Source of the DNA: Euleptes europaea
Lineage: Eukaryota; Chordata; Lepidosauria; Squamata; Sphaerodactylidae
Direction: 5' to 3'
DNA length: 64,000 nucleotides
Assembly (NCBI RefSeq): GCF_029931775.1
Contig: NC_079312.1
Span: forward strand, 10,919,821-10,983,820
The stretch's first letter is position 1. Every line of letters starts with the position of its first letter. A model generated the notes under the pieces. It was given only the letters and a program-made list of their open reading frames with translations. It did not search any database and was not told the DNA's origin. Of the stretch, positions 21,431 through 31,378 are shown in pieces. The translations under genes were made by a program, and so were the position numbers.

Positions 21431-21673
21431 GTCCAGAATTTAATAGCCTGATTCCTACAAAATCCTGGGGAATTAAAGGGGAGAATTATTGAACACTGGC
21501 AGCAAGCTACGATTCCCAGAACGTGTGTGGGTAGTGAAGTTGCCAAAATGTTTTATTTTGATTTCAGTGTCTATAGCGTTACTTAAATAAGGGAAACTTG
21601 CAACTGGTAATTGGTGAATATAATCTTATGTTTAAAAGCAGAGCCCTCGTGCTGATTTTTCGGTATAACTGTG

Positions 21674-21963
21674 GTTAGTGGTTCCCAACCTTTTTTTGAC
21701 CAGGGACCACTAGGACTTTTTTGTTCGGTGCAGGGACCCCAAGGTTCGAAATAAAAATTCCGAGAATTTGAAAATAAACTTTAATCATAACTGTTAGTTA
21801 AACATTAAACTTAGAAAAATATTTGAATATATATTTTTATAATAGAGAACTTTTAATTGACAATATTAATTTATTATGGGTTTATAACTTTGTTTCACGA
21901 ACCTTAATTTAGTTCTCGCGGACCCCTGGGGGTCCACGGACCCCCGGTTGGGAACCAGTGGTT
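21674..21963. mobile_element. Short hAT-type element, AT-rich interior
   Basis: tagtggttcccaacct at the left and ggttgggaaccagtg at the right are imperfect inverted ends of a hAT type. The interior is AT-rich with aggaccact- and gcggacccctgg-like borders. The target duplication is unclear. Confidence 0.65.
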
Positions 21964-21965
21964 TA

Positions 21966-22190
21966 TATAAAGCCTCCAGGTGGGGCCTGGAGTTCTCCTA
22001 AAATTGCAACTGATCTCCAGACTACAAAGCTCAGCTCCCCTGGAGGAAATGCCACTGGGATGGGGGGACTCTCTGGCCTCACATCCCTGCCAAGATTTCT
22101 CCCCTCCCCAAACGCTGCCCTTTCCAGGCGGGCACCACCCCCAGTTTTCCAGGGATTTCCCAAGCCAGAGTGGGCAGCCCGAATGGGAAG
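21966..22190. mobile_element. hAT-M copy, reverse
   Basis: gcctccaggtggggcctgga to agggatttcccaagccagag follows the second hAT-M subfamily in reverse. Confidence 0.65.
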
Positions 22191-22199
22191 CCATGACAG

Positions 22200-23340
22200 C
22201 TAAATTGGTAAAGAGCCTATACAAATGTGGATTATCTAGACATATTCTTCATTCCTTTTCCTTCCACTTGTTGACTTATTTTCCTGTTCCTCCCATTCCC
22301 TAAAGAGGTCAGGACAGCGTTCAAGGTTTTCCGCTCCTCCATTTTTTCCCCTCCCAACAACCACCCTGCAAGGTAGTCTACACTGAGAACAACTGGCCAA
22401 ATGACGGGGACTGACTGCAACGCAGGGTTGCCAAGCCAAAGGGGGCTCTCGACAGCTTACACCCTGGAAATCTTGTCAGTGTCTTAAGGTGCTGCAGGAC
22501 TCACATCTTTCTCTTTGAAGAAGGCACACTGCTAATAGATTTTTAAAAACTCAAGCTGCAAAGGGCCAGATCCAAGACCTCCGAGGACCTGAAGCAGACT
22601 TCAAAAGCTAAACACATTTCTAACAGAGCAGTGTTAAAGCATGTTTACCCAGGTGTAGCTCCCATTGAGCTCAATGGGGATTTTATTCCCCAGTAAGCTT
22701 GTTTAGGATTGCAGATAAACTAGGTTGGATTAATTTTTTAAACCCTTTAAATCAACTAAAATAGTGCCTCCAATTGGCAGCAGGTTTTTAAAAGGTTTTT
22801 TTTTAATATATATATATACAGAAAGTTGCAAAAATTCATGAACAGCATGCGCAACCCTAGAAGAGGGATTCTGCCTTCTCTCGCCTGGGAAGAGATGCTT
22901 CTTAGGTATTTTTTGAGGCAGGAATGCATCTGTTAACATTGGGACACATGGGGGTATCATTTAAAATGAAATAAAAGTGCTCCCTTCCTCTTGTGATTTT
23001 TATTTGCATTGTCCCAGCTCCTTCCCAAATACATATAAAGGGAGGGACCCAAATCCTCCATTTTTTACCAACCCAGCAACTGAGGTATACTGCTTTTGAA
23101 CATGGAGGCTCCGTTAAGCCGTTGCAGCTAATTGCTGTTGACATTTTTATTTTGTCCCCTTAGAAAGCCACTGATTGCCACCACACCTTGTGGTAGTGAG
23201 TTCCGTAAGAAATTTGTATATGAAGAAACTCTTTTCAGCTGACCCCTTTAATAGGGAGAGGACCGACTTTAAACCAACAAGTCAGCCACACATTCTCAGC
23301 CTAACCTACCTCACAGGGTTCTTGTGAAAATAACATGAAG
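22200..23340. other. Unannotated intergenic stretch with old repeat scraps
   Basis: 22440-22545 resembles the FB2 family (gtgtcttaaggtgctgcagg). 22640-22715 (cattgagctcaatggggatt with tgtttaggattgcag) looks like an old interspersed repeat of unknown family. No gene seen. Confidence 0.4.
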
Positions 23341-23350
23341 AACTATGAAG

Positions 23351-23590
23351 GGCTCCAGTGTGGTGTAGCAGTGTGTGTCAGACTAAGATCTGGGAGACCC
23401 GGTTTTGAATCCCACCTCTGCCATGGAATCTCACTGGGTAACCTTGGGCCAGTCACACACCCTCATCCTAAACCTACCTCACAGGGTTGTTGTGAAGATA
23501 TAATGGAGGAGAGGAGGCATAGTAAGCCACCATAGGTCCCCATTAGGATGAAAGGCAGGGCATACATGGAGTAAATAAAATTAATCAGGT
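23351..23590 (+). repeat. SINE-C
   Basis: ccagtgtggtgtagcagtgt, aaccttgggccagtcacaca, cctacctcacagggttgttg, and the tail catggagtaaataaaatta. Confidence 0.75.
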
Positions 23591-23841
23591 GGTGTTTCAG
23601 CCTTAGAATATGCAACAAACAGGATTAATTATGACTATGGGATTTTAATTTTATGGAGTTTTAATCTTAAAATGATTTAGCCTTCACTGTTGGTATACAT
23701 TCCTTGTTTAAGTGCATGAGAATCCATCCAACATTCTTGCATTAGCATTTTTTCCCTGAGTTTGCTGATAGTTTCCCGCTTGACCACGTATTATTCCAGC
23801 ACGTGCTTTCCTGAGTCAGAGTTCTCTTCCTCAAATACGCA

Positions 23842-24050
23842 TGAACACATGAAGCTGCCTTATACTGAATCAGACCCTGGTCCCATCAAAGTCAGTATTG
23901 TCTACTCAGACTGGCAGCAGCTCTCCAGGGTTTCAGGCAGAGGTCTATTCACATCACCTAGTCCCTTTAACTGGAGATGCCGGGGATTGAACCTGGGGCC
24001 TTCTGCATGCCAAGCAGATGCTCTAACACAGAGCCAGTCCCTCCCCTACA
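23842..24050 (-). repeat. SINE-B, full length, reverse
   Basis: catgaagctgccttatactg to gccaagcagatgctctaaca, a complete reversed copy. Confidence 0.82.
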
Positions 24051-24107
24051 TCTACTGAAGTGAGCTCTGATTTTGAACACCAGAGGGTGGAATGTGTTTA
24101 ATTTTCT

Positions 24108-24178
24108 AGCCAAGTACAAACCAGGGCTGACCCCGTTTAGCTTCTGAGATCTGATGAGATCGAGCTTGCCCTAAAATC
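24108..24178 (-). repeat. 5S-SINE head fragment, reverse
   Basis: ccagggctgaccccgtttag and gagatctgatgagatcgagc are the complement of the 5S internal region. Confidence 0.65.
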
Positions 24179-24439
24179 ATTCCAGGGGTGTAGCTGTGTT
24201 GGTCCATTGCAGCAGAACTGAGCATAAATCCGAAGGGGCTGTAAGGAGACTGGCCCTATCTTCGTGGCTGAGTGGGGATTTGAAATATCTCCCAGACTGC
24301 TGTAAGCCCCAGTACAAAATGTTGCTCACCCTAGCAAGGGGTTCTTTACCATTTCTGCTGCAAGTGGGAACAGGTGGGTTTCTTGTATTAGCATCAAGGC
24401 TCCCTCTGCCATAGAAGCATTTCTAAGCCTATATCATTT

Positions 24440-24880
24440 TTTCTTTTGCATGAGTTCTCCTGTGGCTTATCAATGATGCGAACAGCAATTGAAGCTCATC
24501 CCTCAGTCCAAGCAATTGCGAGTTTTTTTGCCTGTAAGGAATCTCTTGTGATCACTGAAATGTCAGCCGCTGCAGAAGCATTTCCCTCGCAATCCGAACA
24601 TTCGCACGGTTTCTCTCCATGATGAACCTGTGACTGAAAAAACTGGGACTTGCTGCCGAAAATGGTTCCCACCCCCTGAACATAAATACAGCTTCTTTCT
24701 TTGGGTTCTTTGTGGATCTTTAAATCTGAAGAAATGACTGCAATCTGAACCTTTTTTCATGGTCTTTCTCCTGGACGAATTCTCTCGTGCACTATCAAAT
24801 CCCACTTTCATTTATGTATGGTACCACACTTGGTGCAAGTCATCTGTCCCTCTCCCTTTGGGATTCTTTGTGGGACTATT
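24440..24880 (-). pseudogene. Decayed C2H2 zinc-finger array
   Basis: On the minus strand short blocks of finger code survive in different frames: a CTKCGT start, LIVHERIRPGERP, and HHGEKPCECSDCEG. About five fingers can be guessed; stops and length changes break the frame throughout. It lies between the first and second SCAN genes in the same orientation, so it is probably a dead member of the cluster. No SCAN or linker exon was found for it. Confidence 0.7.
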
Positions 24881-24894
24881 TTCCAGTGGGTAGC

Positions 24895-25525
24895 CCTTTT
24901 TTGTCTGCAGCTGAAAAGCAAGATATGAGTCCAATAGTGCCTTAGAGACCAACAAGATTTTCAGGGCATAAGCTTTCGAGAGTCAAATTTCCTTCATTAG
25001 ATACAAGCAGGAATGGAGATCTCCGAGTCCTTATATCCCAGTCAGAAGGTGAGAGGGGTGTTGCAAAGAAAGAAGCCAGCATGCAAAATGTAATCGGCTT
25101 GATTAGAGCAGGGAAGAAATGCTTAGGGGAAGAAAGTTAACATCTGTAGTGAGATAAGCTAGCTTCAAGTCCAGTAGCACCTTAGAGACCAACAAGATTT
25201 TCAAGATATGAGCTCTCAAGAGTCAAAGCTCCCTTCATCAGAGATTTGCCTCTCGAAAGCTCATACCCTGAAAATCTTGTTAGTCTTTAGGGTGCTAGTG
25301 GACATATCTAAATGTTCTACTGCAGACCAGTATGGCTACCTCTGAAACTGTAGTGAGATAAGAATCCTATGTTCCTTTTCAGCCCTATGCATGGTCCATT
25401 GTACTGAATTTGTTAACGAACTCAAGTTCAGCGGTTTCACATTGTAATCTCCCTTTGAAGCTTCTCTGTTTGAGGACTGTCATTCTCACTCTTTGTGAAT
25501 ATGTTGTCATAGTATCCTTTGTTAT
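24895..25525. repeat. FB2-related composite repeat
   Basis: Two copies of agtgccttagagaccaacaa/agcaccttagagaccaacaa (near 24930 and 25170) and an inverted third (gtctttagggtgctagtg near 25285) bracket tgtagtgagataag repeats. The centres gctttcgagagtcaaa plus ttcatcaga read on the minus strand as a CTGATGA-stem-GAAA hammerhead-like core. Confidence 0.6.
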
Positions 25526-25529
25526 GACC

Positions 25530-26690
25530 TCTCTCAATGTGACTTAATTTGCCCCCCCACCCCGGCAGTTACCTGGCTAGCTTTCTTTCAGACAAAATCT
25601 TGTGTACCTGCTGTTCTCTGGAATTTTTTTGTTAGACATTTCTCCTTCCCAAACACCCCTTATCATCTGCCAGAACAGGAAGAGAATCCAAGCATCACCC
25701 TTCCTAGTAAATATTTGAACTTAATTTTTATTAAACATTTTCTTGTCACCAGATATGTTATAGCTGGTAGATGGTTACATTGCCAAGAAAAGTTGCATAG
25801 CACTCGGGGGGTGGGGGGGTCGATCTAGCTCTAAAGGATCAATATATCGAATACACAGCAAGACAGTCAACACCAAAAATACAAGCTCCAAACAGATAGG
25901 AACCAAAAGGTAAAAAACTCAATGAATAAATGATTTGTGGGATTGGAAATCTCTATTGAATTGACATCTAGAGAATAGCTAGGTTCAGCCGGACACAAAC
26001 AAACCCATTGATGCTCTGAAATACTCAGTTCAAATTCTTCCCCACCCATTTTGTTCTGGGGCTATTGTCTCTGTCCCACCGTAGCCATTTCAGGGTCAAA
26101 TTTTGTGCAACACCAGAGTCCTGCAATTCTCAAATACAACCATAGGAGCCTCCCACAATGCTGCTGAAAGGGGGTATAACACACCCCGTACTATTTCTCC
26201 AATTGGAAATCCCCTTCCAAGGTTGCTTTAAGTCCCTGTAAGGGGAGGGGGACCTTATAGGTAAAATGCAGGTACCCTCCCCTTTCCCCCATTCATTACA
26301 GTACTTCTACATTCTTGAACAGCCTCCCCGAAAGCTTAAGAGAAGTCTCCAGGTGATAGCTCTCAAGAGAGGCTGCATGACCAAGTTATCCAGGGGAGTG
26401 TATTTAAAGGAGTGTCTCATTCTGCGATTCCATTGCTGGCTTTATCTTCCGGGCTTTGGTTTAAGAGGTTTAGTTGTCATGGTTTAACTCTGACCGTTAC
26501 CCACCTGGGGTCCCAGAATGTGTGGAAGATGGGTGTTATCAGTATTTTAAGTAACTCAGAGCAGGGGGGGGGGCTTTTTTTGACCAGGGAAATGTGGCAG
26601 GAAGCCCTGATGCATACTGCCTCCTCCCCAGCTGTTTTTAGTACTAAACCACTAAACGGGGAGTTCCAGTTTTAGAATTGCAGCATCATG
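25530..26690. other. Unannotated intergenic stretch
   Basis: G-run near 25806-25819 and mixed sequence. No repeat ends, RNA gene or ORF recognised. Confidence 0.4.
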
Positions 26691-26699
26691 TGACGTTTG

Positions 26700-26905
26700 T
26701 AGGGTTGCCAACCTCCAGGTACTAGCTGGAGACCTCCTGCTATTAAAACTGATCTCCAGCCGATAGAGATCAGTTCACCTGGAGAAAATGGCCGCTTTGG
26801 CAATTGGACTCTATGGCATTAAAGCCCCCCTCCCCAAACTCTGCCCTCCTCAGGCTCCACCCAAAAAACCTCCCGCCGGTGGCGAAGAGGGACCTGGCAA
26901 CCCTA
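26700..26905. mobile_element. hAT-M copy with 8-bp target duplication
   Basis: Full first-subfamily copy from TAGGGTTGCC to GGCAACCCTA. Flanks gacgtttg (26692-26699) and gacatttg (26906-26913) match at 7 of 8 bases. Confidence 0.9.
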
Positions 26906-26913
26906 GACATTTG

Positions 26914-27710
26914 GCCTATAGACAGTAAAACTTTCCCGGGTGGTGGCCTGGAGTCCTCTTTTTTCTCACTGCCACTCAGGCCCAGTTCCAGGTTTTGTGG
27001 GAGTCCAGAAGCCCCTGTCTGGACACCACCAGGCCCTCTTCATCTCTCCCACCCCCCCACCCCAGCCCTTCTATCACCTGGTGTGTAGGTAATAGAAGGT
27101 AATGGAGTGAGCCCCACTAAAACCCCTGGGCCCTGGCTGCTGCCCAACTTTAGTCCATGGACGCCAGCCCGGATTCCCCCCTCTTTTCCAATCAGCTCTG
27201 TAAGGTTTCCTCCTCCCAGATAATTCAACTTTTCATTGCATTGACCAAATTTGTGTGATCAACCTCGGGACAACCAACCGGTCCCCCTCCAGTCACTCAG
27301 CACCCAAAATGTGTGTCTTAGATGGCGTTAAAAAAATCAAATAAGACAGGATTCTCAGGGGCAATGATCCCATAAATGGAGCTGCCATATGCAGAGGCAG
27401 TGTACCTTCAAAATGCAGTGGATAAGAAGATGCGGAGCTGTGCTAGATCCTCGGTGGAATTCTAACTCAGGAGGAAGGATCGGCCCCCACCCACAGAAGA
27501 TATGAGGTCAGCACTATCAGTCTACCATAATCCAGACTAGTACAACATGCTGCAAGCATATGTATTTTTTTAATTAAATAAAAAACCTTGAAATTTAATT
27601 TTGCATCTATTTCTATTAACCTAACACAAGTAAAACTTTAAACGAGACTCCAAGTGAATAACAAGTGGTGAGGCTGGGCCCAGGTTCAGTCAAAATTACA
27701 CCCCTTAGCC
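26914..27710. other. Unannotated intergenic stretch
   Basis: Moderately GC-rich to 27230, then AT-rich. Nothing recognised. Confidence 0.4.
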
Positions 27711-27714
27711 AGAC

Positions 27715-28005
27715 CACTGGTCCATCCAGCCCGGTGGATTTCTTTTACTGGAGAGGCTGAGATTTGAACCTGGAGCCTTCTACATGGCAAGGAAGTACTC
27801 TACCAAAGATCTGCAGGGCATTGAACTCAGGCCAATGAGACCCCGATTCAAATCCCTACTTGGTTCACGCAGGTGACCTTGGTCAATCACCCTTGTCTCA
27901 CTCTAACCTACCCCACACGGTTGTAGTGTGGATGAAATGGAGGAGAGAAGAACCGCATTCAACACCTTGATCTCTGTGGAAGGAGGAGAGGATACAAATA
28001 TAATT
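27715..28005. repeat. SINE-B (reverse) followed by SINE-C (forward), eroded
   Basis: ctggagaggctgagatttga and ggagccttctacatggcaag (27715-27815) are SINE-B in reverse. cgattcaaatccctacttgg and cctaccccacacggttgtag (27822-28005) are SINE-C. Confidence 0.55.
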
Positions 28006-28699
28006 CACAATACCGTTTAGGAGTGGACCAAAACCTCTTAGTCGGACTGTATCTTGCACTTTACCCTTCAAGGTAAGGCTTGATTCACCAAGATCTCCTG
28101 TGCAACTGAAATGAATGAGGCTCCTTTTAATTATGCATGGCTGTTGAGGTTTGGCCACCCATAACCACTCAATTCTCAAAATAAAGATTTTGGAGCAAGT
28201 CGAAGCTTTCCCAACAGAAAAACCATTATTCATATGCTTTAGCCATGTATTATGTTCAGCGCCCAATACAATTAGTAACATTGATTTTTTTAAAACAATT
28301 AAAAAATTTTTTTAAAGCAAAACGATTGAAGCAGCAGATAAAAGGCAGCGTAAAAATAGAAGAGGCTAAAGCAGAAGAGAATAAACTACATCAGCGGTTC
28401 CCAACCTTTTTTCACTTGCCCCCTTGGTAGCCCATTTCCATAAACTGCATCTCTTGTATTACCAAAATGTTTGTAATTAATATAGTTGTTATTATTTCAA
28501 ATTTATATGTTGTAATTATAAATAAATGGCCCAATAATAATGCCTTTGATTGGCTGGGTCACCCTGGCTGCCCAAGAGCTACAAACACTAAGTCCAACCC
28601 AGATGCTGAATATGAAGAAAACGCACCCTCCACCAGAATAGGGTGTGTGTCTGGCAAGTGTCCGAAGATGCTCTGAAAAAAACTCCATGGCATCATCAA

Positions 28700-29207
28700 A
28701 ACAAGCCCGCCCCTGCTTCCCATTTGACAGAGGTCTATAAAATTATCCATGGTATAGAGAGAGTGGACAGGGAGAAGCTTTTCTCCCTCTCTCATAATAC
28801 CAGAACGTGGGGTCATCTGCTGAAGTTGGAGGGTGAGAGATTCAAAGCATATAAGAGGAAGTATTTCTTCACATAATGCATAGTTAAATTGTGGAACTCC
28901 CTGCCGCAGGATGTGGTGATGGGTGCCAAGTTGGAAGGCTTTAAGAAGGGAGTGGACATGGAGGAGATGGGTATTCATCGCTACTAGTAAAAATGGATAA
29001 AAGTCATGATGCATACCTATTCTCTCCAGGATCAGAGAAGTGTGCCTATTATATTAGGTGCTAAGGAACACAGGCAGGATAATGCTGCGGAAGTCATCTT
29101 GTTTGTGGGCTTCCTGGAGGCACCTGGTTGGCCAATGTGTGATCAGACTGCTGGACTTGATGGACCTTAGTCTGATCCAGCATGGCCTTTCTTATGTTCT
29201 TATGTTA
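28700..29207 (+). mobile_element. CR1/L2-like LINE 3' end
   Basis: A frame near 28725-28876 reads VYKIIHGIERVDREKLF then TWGHLLKLEG. Downstream are tggaactccctgccgcagga and tagtctgatccagcatggcc, ending in cttatgttcttatgtt. 5'-truncated; nested in the hAT element. Confidence 0.75.
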
Positions 29208-29589
29208 CCCGTGCCAGGGGAGGAGTAGGAAACTACATCTTTACTGCCACTCTGCACTCATTTCTCCCCGCCCCCCCCCCACAAATAAACAACAGTCCCC
29301 ATGAAGTAGAGGGGAAAGAGAAGGAGGAAATTCACATCCCGGGTATTTTATGACTTGACAAAGCATGCCCCCCCTTTGCTACCCCCATAAACAGAAACTA
29401 AGTCAAAGGAAGGCCCATTTCTGTTCTTTGGAACCGGCAACCCAAACCTTTCCCTCCAGTTAGCAAAAAGAGCACAGCCTCTCGACTACCCCCTCCCCCA
29501 ATATATAACCTGCACTGGTCTGCTTTTATGTTTTTTTAAAAATTAGGCAAACATTTCATAACACCCAGAATGCATCCCCAATCTTATAA

Positions 29590-30200
29590 GGTGTTTGTGT
29601 GCCCCAGAGAAGCAGGAACCAGCCCCAACCACCTGGGCCAAGGGTCTGTTGCAGCTCCCGGGGAGTGATGTAGGAATGCGAACTGCCCTCCGCGGCCTTT
29701 TGGCTTTCCTCTGGAGAGGAATAATGATTGAGGGGGTGTGCCTGGCGGGGCCAGGCGAGAGCGTGAGGCAGCAGAGCGGAGTGCGGGTGCCTTACCTGAA
29801 GAAAACCGTGCTGCGAACAGAGCACACTTCTCAGCCAGCAGCAGCAGCAGCATGGCAGTCTTAAGATCCCACACTTAGGGGACTTATGACTAAGGTGCCA
29901 GGCTTGCTGCAGTCACTAAGTGCCCCAGCCGGTTTTCGGCGGGCTCGTGCAGGCGCCCTTGTGCCTCTGCTCGCAGCCAGCCAACGACGGCGCCCGGCAA
30001 TGTCCTCCTCAGAGTCCAATGAGCAGGGCGAGCAGCAGGCTCCTCCGCTCCACCTTTTGCTGGGTACCAGGCAAAAGAAGCCAACCACAAGCCGGGCCCG
30101 GGATCTCTCTTCACCACTCTGCCTTTGGCACCGCAGCAAGCCGTCCCAGAGCACACCGGGACCTGCTGCAGTTGCCTCTTCCAGACCGTTCTTGTATGGC
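29590..30200. other. GC- and CpG-rich core of the hAT element
   Basis: Contrasts with the AT-rich surroundings; contains gccgcctt- and cccgg-type CpG clusters (cgacggcgcccggc at 29986-29999) and a cagcagcagcagcag run. Overlapping ORFs on both strands reach only about 130-160 codons and resemble nothing known. It may be a captured promoter or exon, or just the element's own interior. Confidence 0.4.
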
Positions 30201-30584
30201 GTATGTGCTTTTCCAGCCATTACTCAATTTTTTTCGCATACCCCAAAACGTCCTGACGCATACCCCTGGGGATATGTGTATCCCAGGTTGGGAATCACTG
30301 AACTACATGTTAAAATAGGAACAAGGAACCACTTCTGCCCAAAAAAGAATCACAGCGAAGGTTTTCTACAATACTAGTAAAAACATTTAAACCCAGTGCC
30401 TAAAAGATTAGGCACTGGTGGAACCTCTGAGAGGTTGTTCTATGACTGAGGTGTCCCCACCAAAAAAGCCCTGTCCCTGATCTTGACCCACCAGAAGATA
30501 GGAATACACAGAAAAGGAGGTGCTAATCTTAACTGGCAAGCAAATTGATACAGGAATAGGAAGTCCTTCATGTACAATAAAACC

Positions 30585-31378
30585 CTAACTAGACTGTTGC
30601 TTATCTCTCATATGGAGCCTGTAATGCCTGTTGAAGTTTGATTTGTCGCTGAAGCTTTTCCCACAGTCCGAGCACTCGAAGGGCTTCACTCCCGTATGGA
30701 TTCTCTCGTGTGAAATGAGGTGAGCGATCCGGCTGAACCCTTTCCCGCAATTTGAGCACTCAAACAGCTTCGGTCCCATGTGAGTCTTCCGACGTCCAAC
30801 GAGGCTGGGGCCGGCGCCAAAGGTGACCCCGCTGGCCGAGCCAGTGGGCAGACTGTTGCCCATCTGGACCCTCTTAGTAAGCAGCGAGCCCTGGAACGCT
30901 TTCGCCCCCAGGTGGATTTTCTGATGTGCCTTCAGAGTGCCATTCTGGCTGAAGCTCTTCCCACATTCTGAGCACCGATAGGGCTTCTCTCCGGTGTGGA
31001 TTCTTCGGTGCCGAACCAGGGTGGCGTTGTCAATGAAGCCTTTCCCGCAGTCGGGGCAACCCACAAAGCTTGGTCTCTGAGCAAAGCCTTGGACTATTAT
31101 GTTGCAAGCAGCATCTGCCTTCCTCGCATAACTCTGCTGTTGCATGAAGGCCTTGCTGAGGGGAGGACCCTGGAAGGGAACGGGTTTCCTCCCCTCCTCC
31201 CCGGGATGACTTTTTTGCTGCCTCTTCGGGCTGCGCTGACTTGGAGGCTCGCCTTCCTTCTTAGGGCACTGGGGAAGAGTCTGCTTGGCCCGCCATTCCG
31301 AAATCACAATCGGTTCCTCTGGATCAGAACCTTTTGGCTGACACTTCTCCTCCTTGCTTGTACTGACCAATCCTTTAC
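30585..31378 (-). CDS. Finger exon of the 574-aa SCAN gene
   Basis: Acceptor ctttaccag, start GT-AAA-GGA ([10 protein letters not shown]). Finger 1 [17 protein letters not shown], finger 2 [17 protein letters not shown], then about 44 residues with no zinc ligands except a closing RRKTH (30750-30890), then [17 protein letters not shown] and [17 protein letters not shown]. Stop right after DKQQSS. Confidence 0.9.

Larger units (their letters stand above)
28392..30300. mobile_element. hAT element, 1.9 kb, with perfect 8-bp target duplication
   Basis: Ends CAGCGGTTCCCAACCT and AGGTTGGGAATCACTG are inverted repeats. Flanks aactacat at 28384-28391 and 30301-30308 are identical. Inside are a CR1-like LINE 3' end (28700-29207) and a GC-rich block (29590-30200). 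No transposase frame is evident, so it is non-autonomous or gutted. Confidence 0.88.

Noticed and set aside
28643-28876. Stand-alone small gene
   Set aside because: The frame matches the C-terminal part of a CR1/L2-like LINE that continues into a known LINE tail.
29861-30377. Overlapping ORFs of 119-163 codons in the CpG-rich hAT core
   Set aside because: Open on both strands because of base composition; no domain or splice signal recognised.
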